Source: JAHBVL01 sp964461025
GTDB lineage: Bacteria; Chloroflexota; Chloroflexia; Thermomicrobiales; UBA6265
Assembly (NCBI GenBank): GCA_964461025.1
Contig: CAYWSE010000007.1
Coordinates: 12,956 to 76,955, forward strand
DNA length: 64,000 nucleotides
Direction: 5' to 3'
Shown here: positions 36,116 through 44,575 of the stretch, piece by piece
Numbering within the stretch: the first letter of the stretch is position 1
How the letters are laid out: every line of letters starts with the position of its first letter
The notes under the pieces: generated by a model
Databases searched by the model: none
What the model was told of the DNA's origin: nothing
What the model saw: only the letters and a program-made list of their open reading frames with translations
Position numbers and translations under genes: made by a program

Positions 36116-36311
36116 CGCCGCAGATCGCAAGCCAGAACACTCGCCCGACGACCCGTTGGCCGAACCATTCGCGCTGCGTGATGTTTCGGAACGACTACCC
36201 AACGAGTCACTCCGCTCGGAGCTCGAAAAAATGTCAGAGGACGAACGGGAAGCCTACCTTCAGCACCTCGAGGAACTCTCGCGCCAATACCTCGGGCCGG
36301 GTGGTCCCTGA
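36108..36311 (+). CDS. Small acidic hypothetical protein
   Basis: 67-residue, strongly acidic and helical protein (MSDAADRKPEHSPDD at the start; LRSELEKMSEDEREAYLQHLEEL in the middle). The ATG at 36108 overlaps the fusion-gene stop by eight bases, and AGGGA lies upstream, so it is probably translated by coupling. No family is recognised. It could be a partner or stabiliser of the fusion protein (inference). Its stop directly abuts the stop of the convergent Ldh2 gene in a TGATCA palindrome. Confidence 0.6.
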   Translation: MSDAADRKPEHSPDDPLAEPFALRDVSERLPNESLRSELEKMSEDEREAYLQHLEELSRQYLGPGGP

Positions 36312-37337
36312 TCAGGTCCAGGCGACATTCCACTCTCGCGCCGCTTCCATCAGGCTTTCCCAAATCGGACCGGCCACATCGATGCCGTCGTGCTCGCGAC
36401 GAGCCCGCTCGATGACTTCCGGTTCTCCGGGCAGCAGGACCACCTCGAAACCTTCAGCAGGGGCCGCGTTGTGCACGTCCTCGACCTGTGCCTCAACCGC
36501 GCCGAGGAAGTCTTCCAGCGGCGCAAGGCGAGAGACATCGATCGCGATGATGACCGGTCCATTTGAACCTCGATGAGCGGAGAGCCGCTCCGGAACCATC
36601 CCGGCCAACCCACGTCCCATCAACTGGGCGAACAGGGAAACGCCGGACCCTTTGTGAGCACCGAATGCGACAAGCGCGCCGCCGTCGTAGAAATCGTTCG
36701 GATCGATGGATGGTAGCCCGTCGATGTTCACGACGGCGCCCGGCGGCGCGGGTAACCCCTTGACCCGAGCGACCCGCAATTTTCCTTCCGCGATGAACGC
36801 GGTCGCCACATCGAGCGTCACCGGAGGCTGATCGTTGGCACGAGGCACCGACCAGGCGAACGGGTTGGTTCCCATCACGCGGCTTCGTCCGCCATACGGA
36901 GCCACGGCTGGTCCGGCGTTCGCCATCGCCATACCGACCATCTGTCTGGAGGCGACGAACTCGACGTAGGGCGCCACACGACCGATGTGATAGCAGCGCT
37001 CGACCGTGCCAAGACCGATGCCGAATTCCGTCGCGCCGCGGATCGCCTCCTCTGTCGCGAGCTGCATCGCGGTTTGCCCCCAACCCCAATGTCCGTCGAC
37101 CAGCGTCATGGCGCCGGTTGTCTTTGTCACGGTCGCTCTGGCCGCCGGGTCGAGCGCGCCCGATTGAACCTGCTCCAGATAGGCCAACATCCGGATGACG
37201 CCGTGAGAGTCATGTCCGGCGAGATTGGCATCGACAAGCGCATTGCCGACGAAGCTGGCGATGTCCTCCGGCGTACCGGCGGCCTCCAGCAAGGCGCGCA
37301 TCAGTTCGCGGAGCTCGTCGGGGCGTCGAAGTGCCAT
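36312..37337 (-). CDS. Ldh2/malate-lactate dehydrogenase-family oxidoreductase
   Basis: 341-residue NAD(P)-dependent 2-hydroxyacid dehydrogenase of the Ldh_2 (YlbC/AllD/ComC) family. Diagnostic stretches are LAGHDSHGVIRMLAYLEQV near the N-terminus with the catalytic histidine, GIGLGTVERCYHIGRVAPY, and MGTNPFAWSVP. Family members oxidise malate, ureidoglycolate, sulfolactate or 2,3-diketo-gulonate. It is transcribed divergently from a small cupin gene, and a 7-bp-arm palindrome lies between them. Confidence 0.88.
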   Translation of the reverse strand: MALRRPDELRELMRALLEAAGTPEDIASFVGNALVDANLAGHDSHGVIRMLAYLEQVQSGALDPAARATVTKTTGAMTLVDGHWGWGQTAMQLATEEAIRGATEFGIGLGTVERCYHIGRVAPYVEFVASRQMVGMAMANAGPAVAPYGGRSRVMGTNPFAWSVPRANDQPPVTLDVATAFIAEGKLRVARVKGLPAPPGAVVNIDGLPSIDPNDFYDGGALVAFGAHKGSGVSLFAQLMGRGLAGMVPERLSAHRGSNGPVIIAIDVSRLAPLEDFLGAVEAQVEDVHNAAPAEGFEVVLLPGEPEVIERARREHDGIDVAGPIWESLMEAAREWNVAWT

Positions 37338-37357
37338 TGATCCCTCGCTTGCGTTAC

Positions 37358-37378
37358 GCTCTGACTTGTTCTCAGAGC
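37358..37378. promoter_or_regulatory. Palindrome in divergent Ldh2/cupin promoter region
   Basis: GCTCTGA (37358-37364) and TCAGAGC (37372-37378) are perfect inverted arms around a 7-base centre, between the two divergent genes. It may be an operator shared by both genes; no matching regulator gene is adjacent. Confidence 0.4.
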
Positions 37379-37450
37379 AATTGAGACCATCGTCGCGGCA
37401 TTATCCGCGATTCGCTGTCGGTCTCGAAGAGCCGGGAAAGGAAACCATCC

Positions 37451-37810
37451 ATGAAGCACTATCGACCAGACGAGATCGAGGCAATTCCCGACAGATCACC
37501 GATATTCATCGGCGTAGTCTCTCGCCAGTCGCTCGTCACGGACGACAACCCGGATCGCCTGCGCGCCAACATCGTCACATTTCATCAGGGCGCACGCAAT
37601 AAGCTCCATCACCACGGCGCCGACCAGCTGCTGGTTGTCACGGCTGGACAGGGAATTGTCGCGACGGAGCATGAGTCGGTCGAGGTCTCAGCGGGGGATG
37701 TCATCCACATTCCGGCAGGTGAACGCCATTGGCATGGCGCGCAACCGGGTCACGATTTTGCCCACATCTCGATCCTCACACCAGGAGAGATGGTGATCGA
37801 CGAGGAATGA
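37451..37810 (+). CDS. Small cupin-domain protein
   Basis: 119-residue single cupin. Motif 1 is GARNKLHHHGADQLLVVTAGQG, with the HxH and downstream residues that bind metal. Motif 2 is GDVIHIPAGERHWHG. Such proteins bind small acids or act as isomerases or dioxygenase-like enzymes. AAAGGAAA upstream supports the ATG. It is divergent from the Ldh2 gene, and a shared metabolic role is possible. The exact function is unknown. Confidence 0.85.
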   Translation: MKHYRPDEIEAIPDRSPIFIGVVSRQSLVTDDNPDRLRANIVTFHQGARNKLHHHGADQLLVVTAGQGIVATEHESVEVSAGDVIHIPAGERHWHGAQPGHDFAHISILTPGEMVIDEE

Positions 37811-37813
37811 CAG

Positions 37814-38029
37814 TTAACCCTCGAAGCCGCGCACGACGCCTTGCAGGAGCTGCCCCGACTCGGCCATGACAAAACGCAATCCGTCGAGATGCACGAGCAC
37901 TTCCAGCAGATCCTGTCCCTGAAAGTGCTCGACTCCGTCCGCCAGCTCGCAGCATTCAAGTAGTGCGCTGACGAGATTCTCACGCGCTTGTGCCGCTCGT
38001 GCCGCTGTTTGTCTCTTGTATTCGTCCAC
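37814..38029 (-). CDS. Small hypothetical protein downstream of amidase
   Basis: 71-residue helical protein beginning at a GTG with AGAGG seven bases upstream. The sequence includes ARENLVSALLECCELADGVEHF and LLEVLVHLDGLRFVMAESG. No family is recognised. It follows the amidase stop by 36 bases on the same strand and probably belongs to that operon. Confidence 0.5.
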   Translation of the reverse strand: MDEYKRQTAARAAQARENLVSALLECCELADGVEHFQGQDLLEVLVHLDGLRFVMAESGQLLQGVVRGFEG

Positions 38030-38065
38030 GATCTGCCTCTTGCTGTTGTTGCCGTCAGGTTTGAT

Positions 38066-39448
38066 TCAAACCAGAGGGAATTCCCTTGGAATCGCGAGCG
38101 CATCCTCGACCCGCCGCCCGATTGCGAGCAAATGCTCATCTGCATACGGACGGCCAGCAAGCTGCAATCCGACAGGAAGGCCCTCGCCATCGAACCCGCA
38201 CGGAATCGATAGCGCCGGTTGCCCAGTCACGTTGAATGGCATCGACAACCGGGTATAGGCAAGACTGACATGCTCGCACGTGCCGTCCTCGTACGACACG
38301 ACCGGGTCGTCGGCTGGTGCGGACACACCCGGAGTCGCCGGCGTCAGCATTGCATCGAGCTCGTACGCTTCGAACACCCTCCGGCATGAATCGGCAATGA
38401 TCCGGCGTGCTTGCATCGCCCGCACATAGGCATTCGCGGGCACAAGAGCGCCCGATTCAATGCGCAGCCTCAGCTCCTCCCCGTAGCCGCCCCACTTTTC
38501 CGGCAAATCCGCAATGTGCACAGCCGAAGATTCGACCCGGTTGATGATGAAACTGCTTGCCCTGGCGATTCCCGCCTCAGGCCACGGAGATTCGATGATG
38601 GTGATTCCGGCGGCGCGAAGCGCCCCAATTGCTGAATCGATCGCCGCAGCGACTCCAGGCTGCAACCGCTCGAAGAAATGGGGACGTGCTATACCGATCC
38701 GGCAGGTCGCCGGTCGGGACGGCGATGTCAGCCGGCGACCGCTGGACTGCATCACCCGGTAGAGCAGAGTCGCGTCGTCGATCGTTCTTGCCAGCGGACC
38801 AACCGTGTCGAGCGACCAGGAAAGAGGATACACGCCGTAAGTGTCGAGCACGCCGAATGTTGGCTTGAACCCGACCACTCCACAAACCGAAGCCGGGATG
38901 CGAATGCTGCCGCCAGTATCTGAACCCATACCGGCCAGAGCTGAACCGGCGGCAATCGACGCCGCTGTTCCGCCAGACGATCCTCCGGGAATGCGATCCG
39001 GATTCCACGGATTCCGGGCTGGAGGACTGATCACCCCAGCTGCGAATTCCTGTGTCACGGTCTTGCCAAGGATGATCGCTCCTGATTCGCGGAGCAGGCG
39101 CACAACTGCCGCATCCTCTGACGCGCGTTCGGCCTGGTCCCGCGACCGCGATCCGCATTTCGTCGGAGCCCCTTCGACGTCGAATATGTCCTTGATGCCG
39201 ATGGGTATGCCATGCAACGGTCCGCGTGTTTCGCCTTTGGCAAGCTCCTCATCGCACAATCGAGCTTCCGTGCGCGCACCATCGTCATCGATCGATACCC
39301 AGGCGTGGACTGAAGGTTCTGTCTGCTCGGCACGCGCCAGGACAGACTCAACGAGCTCCGTCGCCGAAAGCGCGCGGCTCCGCATCAGCGATGCCGCCTC
39401 GAGGATCGTCAGTGCCCAGGGATCCGATGCAGTCGCCGGCCCGTTCAC
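38066..39448 (-). CDS. Amidase (amidase-signature family)
   Basis: 460-residue amidase of the GatA/AtzE superfamily. The Ser-cisSer-Lys triad is visible: lysine in PIGIKDIFDVEG, the glycine-serine loop IPGGSSGGTAAS, and the nucleophile serine in GSDTGGSIRIPASVCGVVG. It hydrolyses an amide to acid plus ammonia; the substrate is unknown. The GTG start overlaps the preceding small gene by four bases (GTGA). That arrangement matches AtzG-AtzE and GatC-GatA pairs more than lone amidases. Confidence 0.9.
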   Translation of the reverse strand: MNGPATASDPWALTILEAASLMRSRALSATELVESVLARAEQTEPSVHAWVSIDDDGARTEARLCDEELAKGETRGPLHGIPIGIKDIFDVEGAPTKCGSRSRDQAERASEDAAVVRLLRESGAIILGKTVTQEFAAGVISPPARNPWNPDRIPGGSSGGTAASIAAGSALAGMGSDTGGSIRIPASVCGVVGFKPTFGVLDTYGVYPLSWSLDTVGPLARTIDDATLLYRVMQSSGRRLTSPSRPATCRIGIARPHFFERLQPGVAAAIDSAIGALRAAGITIIESPWPEAGIARASSFIINRVESSAVHIADLPEKWGGYGEELRLRIESGALVPANAYVRAMQARRIIADSCRRVFEAYELDAMLTPATPGVSAPADDPVVSYEDGTCEHVSLAYTRLSMPFNVTGQPALSIPCGFDGEGLPVGLQLAGRPYADEHLLAIGRRVEDALAIPREFPLV

Positions 39449-39666
39449 CGGCGATCCCAGGATGGATCGAACGTCGACGCGGGCGCGTGTGTCCCGATGT
39501 CCAGAGCTTCGAGTTGCTCGAGAAAACCGAGCAATTCTTCCAGTCGTATCTGGGCGCCCTCTACTCGCTCAGGGGGGATCACATATCCTCTGAGCGCTGA
39601 TCCCTCGCGGTCGCGAATTGGTTCTGACCTGGGTATTTGAGCCGTCACTCCCAATCCCTCCGCCAT
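39445..39666 (-). CDS. GatC/AtzG-like small amidase partner
   Basis: 73-residue protein translationally coupled to the amidase. Its middle (RLEELLGFLEQLEALD) is a helix, and the end (HAPASTFDPSWDRR) resembles the extended tail of GatC/AtzG-type chaperone subunits. An alternative GTG start lies at 39648, just after GGAGGG. The role as an amidase-stabilising subunit is inferred from position, size and the tail motif. The similarity is short and needs a profile search. Confidence 0.55.
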   Translation of the reverse strand: MAEGLGVTAQIPRSEPIRDREGSALRGYVIPPERVEGAQIRLEELLGFLEQLEALDIGTHAPASTFDPSWDRR

Positions 39667-39745
39667 TCAGGCATTGCAGGGGCGACCATTCAACATTTCG
39701 TCAAATATGGCGTCCATAATACCCGCCCCGCGCAACGTTCACTTT

Positions 39746-40822
39746 TCAGTCTTGCCCAGCCGGAGGTGTGGTCAGGAACGCCTCCAGCAAATCGACACAG
39801 GCGACGACATCTCGCTCATCGACCATTTCGATTGGTGAATGGGTATAGCGGGTTGGATACGTGATCAGGGCTATCTCCGTTCCGCGTTTCAACAGCGCGG
39901 CGGCATCACTGCCGTAGTTCTGATAGATCGCCCGTTGCACAGGAATCCCGTGTTCTGCCGCTACGGCGACAAGCCGCTCACACAAACGCCACGAGTAATG
40001 CGCCGAACTGTCGTGATAGACGATCGCCGGACCGCCGCCCATCACATTGGGATAGTCCCGCTTGTCTGGACCTGGAATATCTCCCACCAGGCCAACATCG
40101 AGATTGAGACAAAGATCGACATCGATTTCGTCGGCAATGCTGCTGGCTCCCTGCAAACCCGCTTCTTCCTGCACGGTTGAAACAAGCCAGACTTCGTAGG
40201 CGAGATCATCCCGGCCGGCGAGTCGCTCGGCGGCCATCGTGGCGATCGCCAGAGCGGCGCGGTCGTCCATCGCCTTCCCGGAAATGCGATGCTCGCCGAT
40301 GCGACGTGTCGGCGGATTCCATATCACCCGGCAACCAGCGTGAACGCCCATCGCTTCGGCTTCAGAACGCGTGGAGACGCCGAGATCGATAAACCAGTCG
40401 TTCCACTCCCAGCCGTCCTTGTTCCGCTCCTTGCTCCCGACGACATGCCCGCTGGCCGTCGCGAAAACCCCCTGAACGGTCCCTGTCGGCGTCACGACAA
40501 GCGCGGGCTGGTTGAGAGGCATCACCCACTTCGGAGGTCGCCCACGCGCGTCGGTTGAATAAGGCCAGATGTGCAGAAAGCCGTCTTCATGGATGCTTTT
40601 CACCATGAAGCAGATCTCGTCGGCATGCGCCATCAACGCCAGCCTCGGGCCGTTTCCGCCGAGCTTGCCGATGACGTTGTTGACCCTTGTGCGGCGCACT
40701 TCCGCGATACCCGTCCAGCGATCGGCGATCCAGTCCTGGACGACATCTTCCATGCCGGTTGGTCCGGGAAGCTCGGTCAGTGTCTTGATCAGGTCGAAGG
40801 TCGATTCGTTTTTCGTAGCCAC
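39746..40822 (-). CDS. M42-family metallo-aminopeptidase
   Basis: 358-residue M42 (TET/FrvX/YsdC) peptidase. Metal and catalytic positions are visible: ALMAHADEI, ISGKAMDDRAA, TVQEEAGLQGA with the catalytic Glu pair, LNLDVGLVGD and the C-terminal THSPIEMV histidine. These form large dodecameric cytoplasmic aminopeptidases; some act as endoglucanase-like homologues. The start is a GTG with GGGAGG upstream. It is divergent from lipoamide dehydrogenase. Confidence 0.92.
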   Translation of the reverse strand: MATKNESTFDLIKTLTELPGPTGMEDVVQDWIADRWTGIAEVRRTRVNNVIGKLGGNGPRLALMAHADEICFMVKSIHEDGFLHIWPYSTDARGRPPKWVMPLNQPALVVTPTGTVQGVFATASGHVVGSKERNKDGWEWNDWFIDLGVSTRSEAEAMGVHAGCRVIWNPPTRRIGEHRISGKAMDDRAALAIATMAAERLAGRDDLAYEVWLVSTVQEEAGLQGASSIADEIDVDLCLNLDVGLVGDIPGPDKRDYPNVMGGGPAIVYHDSSAHYSWRLCERLVAVAAEHGIPVQRAIYQNYGSDAAALLKRGTEIALITYPTRYTHSPIEMVDERDVVACVDLLEAFLTTPPAGQD

Positions 40823-41025
40823 CCGTTCCTCCCGTTGCTCAAAACGACGACTCGGCGGAGCGTATCCGCCAGCGAATCAGCGGTCAACGACCGCCGGTGA
40901 TGATGAATGGCCCGGCTATACTTCAACAGCGATAGAAGAGCCTGGGTGCCTGCGCCGGCATCCCTGGCGACGCCCGGATCACCGCATACGCAGGCTGATC
41001 CAGACCAGGAGGACCCTGACTCACA

Positions 41026-42450
41026 ATGACAGACGTATCGACCGCTACTCATGAATTCGACCTGGTGCTTCTGGGCGGAGGAACCGGTGGCTACGTTGCC
41101 GCTATTCGCGCCACACAGCTTGGACTCAAAGTTGCTGTGGTCGAGGAGCTCATTCTGGGCGGCACGTGTCTTCACCGCGGTTGCATCCCCGCAAAGGCCT
41201 TTCTGAAGTCTGCCGACGTTTACGATGAAGTCAAGAACGCCAAAGAGTTCGGCGTCGACATCTCCGGGGAGTTGTCCTTCAACTATGACGCAGCCCTGCA
41301 GCGCTCATTGAAGGTCGTCGAGGGGCAATATAAGGGGTTGCTCTACCTCTTCGAGAAGAAACACAAGATTCCGGTCTTCATGGGTCGGGGCAGGTTGCTC
41401 GACGCCAACACTGTCGGCGTGACGCCAAACGACGGCAGTACTCCATTTAGTCTGCGCGCGCCGAACATCATCATCAATACCGGTTCGCGGCCTCGTCCAA
41501 TCAAGGACCTCCCCTACGATGGCGTTCGCGTCATCAATTCCGATCATGCCGTTGTCCTCGACCACCTTCCCAAAAGCTTCATCGTCCGCGGCGGCGGCGC
41601 GACCGGCGTCGAATGGTCATCCGCCTATCACCGGTACGGTTCGAAAACGACGCTTGTCGGCAACGTCGTACCGCAGGAAGACCACGAGATCTCCCAGGCG
41701 CTCGCGCGGGCGTTACAGCGACAGAAGATGGATGTCATCCAGGGCGCCAGGCCGACTGCTGCCGATATCGACCTCGGCAAAAAGGGCGTCACGATGAAAG
41801 TGACCGACGAGAAGGGGAAAGAGAAGGTTCTCGAGGCCGAAGCCCTCCTCGTCGCGATCGGCCGGCAGGGCAACATCGAAGATATTGGGCTGGAAACCGT
41901 TGGTATTCAGACTAAAGACGACATCATTCCGGTCGATGCCATGCAGCGAACCAATATCCCGAACATCTACGCGATCGGCGATGTGAACGGCAAGCAGATG
42001 CTCGCCCACACCGCCATGCATCACGGCATCATCGCCGTCGAGAACATCATGGGCCTGAACCCCTATCCGCTCGACGAGGAAATGAACTCTCCCAGCTGTA
42101 CCTACTGCGAACCAGAGATCGGCAGCATTGGTTTGTCCGAGAAGAAGGCGCAGGACAAGGGCTTCAACGTCAAGATTGGCAAATTCCCGATGAAGCCGAA
42201 TGCCAAAGCGACCATCGCCGGCCACACCGACGGCTTCACAAAGATCGTCGCTGATGCTGATTCCAAAGATCTGCTTGGACTACACATCATCGGCCCCAAC
42301 GCGACTGAGTTGATCGCTGGTGGAGCAGTGGCGCGTCTGCTCGACAGCAGTCCGGAAGAGCTTGCAATCACCGTCTTTCCGCATCCGACGATTTCCGAGG
42401 TTATCGGCGAGGCCGCCCACGACTGGCTGGGCCACGCGATCCACATTTAG
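41026..42450 (+). CDS. lpdA: Dihydrolipoyl dehydrogenase
   Basis: 474-residue flavoprotein disulfide reductase. It has FAD motif LLGGGTGGYVAAI, redox-active disulfide GGTCLHRGCIPAKA, an NAD-binding region (FIVRGGGATGVEW), and the C-terminal His-Glu pair in FPHPTISEVIGEAA. It reoxidises lipoyl groups of 2-oxoacid dehydrogenase or glycine cleavage complexes. No E1, E2 or lipoyl gene is adjacent, so its complex is encoded elsewhere. A repeat cluster follows the stop. Confidence 0.95.
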   Translation: MTDVSTATHEFDLVLLGGGTGGYVAAIRATQLGLKVAVVEELILGGTCLHRGCIPAKAFLKSADVYDEVKNAKEFGVDISGELSFNYDAALQRSLKVVEGQYKGLLYLFEKKHKIPVFMGRGRLLDANTVGVTPNDGSTPFSLRAPNIIINTGSRPRPIKDLPYDGVRVINSDHAVVLDHLPKSFIVRGGGATGVEWSSAYHRYGSKTTLVGNVVPQEDHEISQALARALQRQKMDVIQGARPTAADIDLGKKGVTMKVTDEKGKEKVLEAEALLVAIGRQGNIEDIGLETVGIQTKDDIIPVDAMQRTNIPNIYAIGDVNGKQMLAHTAMHHGIIAVENIMGLNPYPLDEEMNSPSCTYCEPEIGSIGLSEKKAQDKGFNVKIGKFPMKPNAKATIAGHTDGFTKIVADADSKDLLGLHIIGPNATELIAGGAVARLLDSSPEELAITVFPHPTISEVIGEAAHDWLGHAIHI

Positions 42451-42471
42451 CCGTCAATTGGCAGATCGCGA

Positions 42472-42574
42472 GCAACGCAGGCGTTGCCGCTACACGTTTA
42501 CAGGGCCACTGTAGCGGCGAAGCCCGCCTCGCTCGTCACCGCGCAGGTGTAGCGGCGAGGCCCGCCTCGCCCGT
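42472..42574. repeat. Cluster of three palindromic repeat units sharing TGTAGCGGC
   Basis: Three units lie after lpdA. Two direct copies begin TGTAGCGGC at 42510 and 42548 and continue with near-identical palindromes; the second one (GGCGAGG, CCCG loop, CCTCGCC) is perfect and the first carries substitutions. A third copy is inverted: its palindrome GCAACGCAGGCGTTGC (42472-42487) is followed by GCCGCTACA (42486-42494). This looks like a small dispersed REP-like family and may also act as a terminator for lpdA. Confidence 0.7.
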
Positions 42575-42654
42575 GTCTGGTACGCTACCGGGCAGACTGT
42601 GAACCGGCGGTTTGCGCCGTCATTGGTGTGTTTGTCGAAGGGGAATGAACAAGA

Positions 42655-43542
42655 ATGAAACTGCTGACATACAGAAGCGGCGACGGCCTCAAGCTGGGCA
42701 TTCGCACAGATGATGGCGTCGTCGATGTCGCCGCTGCCGCCGCCGAGTTGGGCATCGCAGCGCCCGATTCGCTGGGCGCGGTTCTCTCGGGTGGAGATGC
42801 CGCTGTCACGTCATTGAAAGCACTAGTCGATGCGCTGCCCGGCTCCGGCGCCGGATCGTCATGGTTGCTCGACGAAATGGCCGTCCAGTACGGACCGGCG
42901 GTCGACAATCCCGGCAAGATCATCTGCATCGGACTGAACTATGCCCGACATGCCAAGGAATCGGGTATGCCGGTGCCGGCATACCCGATTCTCTTTTCCA
43001 AATTCGGCAACACGATCTGTGGAGCTGGAGATGCTGTGTCAGTTCCTTCAGGCATTGCGACGGAGTACGATTACGAGGTCGAGCTCGGCGTGATCATCGG
43101 CAAAACCGCGAAGAATGTCAGCGAAGATGAGGCGCTGGACTACGTCTTCGGCTATGCCACGGCCAACGACATCAGCGTTCGCGATCTTCAGATGCGCACC
43201 GGGCAGTGGCTCCTCGGCAAGACACTCGACAACTTCCTTCCGGTTGGTCCCTATCTGGTGACAGCGGACGAAGTCGGTGACCCTCAGGCGCTGCGTATTC
43301 GATGCTGGGTGAACGACGAGCTGCGCCAGGATTCGAGCACCGGCGACATGATCTTCGGCGTTGCGGAAACGGTCAGCTATATCAGCCGCTATTTCCCGCT
43401 CGAGCCGGGCGACCTCATCGTCACCGGCACGCCGGAAGGCGTGGCCATGGGAATGGCCAACAAGCCGTGGCTCAAACCAGGCGACATCGTCACGGTCGAA
43501 GTCGAGCGCTTGGGCAAGCTGACAAATGAGATGGTTGCCTGA
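42655..43542 (+). CDS. Fumarylacetoacetate hydrolase-family protein
   Basis: 295-residue FAH-fold enzyme. KIICIGLNYARHAKE, TEYDYEVELGVIIGK, YATANDISVRDLQ and LEPGDLIVTGTPEGVAMG are the expected blocks, with Glu/Asp metal ligands and a catalytic His in the N-terminal loop. This subgroup resembles ureidoglycolate lyase or 2,4-diketo-3-deoxy-sugar-acid hydrolases. AAGGGG precedes the ATG. The gene stands alone between the repeat cluster and a convergent hairpin. Confidence 0.92.
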   Translation: MKLLTYRSGDGLKLGIRTDDGVVDVAAAAAELGIAAPDSLGAVLSGGDAAVTSLKALVDALPGSGAGSSWLLDEMAVQYGPAVDNPGKIICIGLNYARHAKESGMPVPAYPILFSKFGNTICGAGDAVSVPSGIATEYDYEVELGVIIGKTAKNVSEDEALDYVFGYATANDISVRDLQMRTGQWLLGKTLDNFLPVGPYLVTADEVGDPQALRIRCWVNDELRQDSSTGDMIFGVAETVSYISRYFPLEPGDLIVTGTPEGVAMGMANKPWLKPGDIVTVEVERLGKLTNEMVA

Positions 43543-43569
43543 TCCGAACTGCCTATCGACACGACGAAG

Positions 43570-43593
43570 CGAGCGGAGAGCAATCTCCGCTCG
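43570..43593. terminator. Bidirectional terminator hairpin with GCAA tetraloop
   Basis: CGAGCGGAGA (43570-43579) and TCTCCGCTCG (43584-43593) form a perfect 10-bp stem closed by a GNRA-type GCAA loop between the convergent FAH-family and manA genes. TTTG follows on the plus strand. It can serve both genes. Confidence 0.75.
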
Positions 43594-43597
43594 TTTG

Positions 43598-44575
43598 CTA
43601 TGCGGGTCGCGTAACCAGAAAGGTGGCGAAAGGATTGCCCTCGATCTTGCAGGTCTCGGAAGCCGCAGGTATCAACAGCGTCCCATATGGCTCCAGCCGG
43701 TAATCAGCGTTCGCACATGTCACGCTCAAGGACCCATCGACGACCGTCAGGATGAAAAAGACCTCGCCGCCGGGTTCGAGCGTCACCGTCCGATTCTCGA
43801 CAAAGCCCTTGCTCAGCACAAATGGCTCGAGCGACACCAGGTCCCGCAGTTCACCATCATCGACGGCACCGGAACCCTTCGGCTTCGGGGAGAGTTCCGG
43901 ATTCGCCGCACGGACAGACTCCTCGAAGTGAAGCGACCGTCCAGCAGTCGCCGGACGGTTCCAGTCGAACACCCGATAGGTCAGATCAGAGCTCTGCTGG
44001 ATTTCGTAGAGGAAGATTCCGGGACCGAGCGCATGCACGGTCCCGGCAGGCAGACCAAGCACATCGCCAGTGGTGATCGGGGCACGCTCGACGAGCGACT
44101 CGATCGAGCCATCTCGAATCGCAGATGCCAGTTCGGATTGAGTTGTGCCCGGGTGTACCCCTGAGATGACTTCCGCGCCAGATTCAGCATCAACCACGTA
44201 CCAGGCTTCGGTCTTGCCGCGGAACCCTTCACCTTCCAGCTCCGCCGCCAACGCATCGTCTGGATGGACCTGAATGGAAAGCCAATCCTGAGCATCAATC
44301 AGCTTGAGCAGAAGTGGGAATCGTCGCTCGCCGCCCTGCCAGAGACGTTCCCCGAGCATTGATATCCCAGCCTGGCGGGTCATTTCGGCGAGCGTGAGGG
44401 CGGCAGCATCGCCGCAGGAAATCACATTGTCCTCGTGGACCAGCCAGACCTCGCCGACTGGTCCGGCTTCCGACTCGAACCGGTTTCCGCCCCAGATTCG
44501 CTCAACGAAGCGCGGTTCGATTCGCAATGGCGACGTCGCCGATGCCTGAGGAGTACCTGCGCCCGAAACAGGCAT
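43598..44575 (-). CDS. manA: Mannose-6-phosphate isomerase, class I-like
   Basis: 325-residue cupin-type isomerase. The blocks RFVERIWGGNRF, IQVHPDD (zinc ligands), KTEAWYVVDAE and LPAGTVHALG are typical of ManA. It interconverts fructose 6-phosphate and mannose 6-phosphate, and supplies ManC. The ATG at 44575 overlaps the PAP2 gene stop by one base (TGATG); longer readings would run deep into that gene. Confidence 0.9.
   Translation of the reverse strand: MPVSGAGTPQASATSPLRIEPRFVERIWGGNRFESEAGPVGEVWLVHEDNVISCGDAAALTLAEMTRQAGISMLGERLWQGGERRFPLLLKLIDAQDWLSIQVHPDDALAAELEGEGFRGKTEAWYVVDAESGAEVISGVHPGTTQSELASAIRDGSIESLVERAPITTGDVLGLPAGTVHALGPGIFLYEIQQSSDLTYRVFDWNRPATAGRSLHFEESVRAANPELSPKPKGSGAVDDGELRDLVSLEPFVLSKGFVENRTVTLEPGGEVFFILTVVDGSLSVTCANADYRLEPYGTLLIPAASETCKIEGNPFATFLVTRPA

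Noticed and set aside
42510..42574. CRISPR-like direct repeats after lpdA
   Set aside because: Only two direct units about 38 bp apart, with substitutions and no uniform spacers. A third unit is inverted. This fits REP-like palindromes better.
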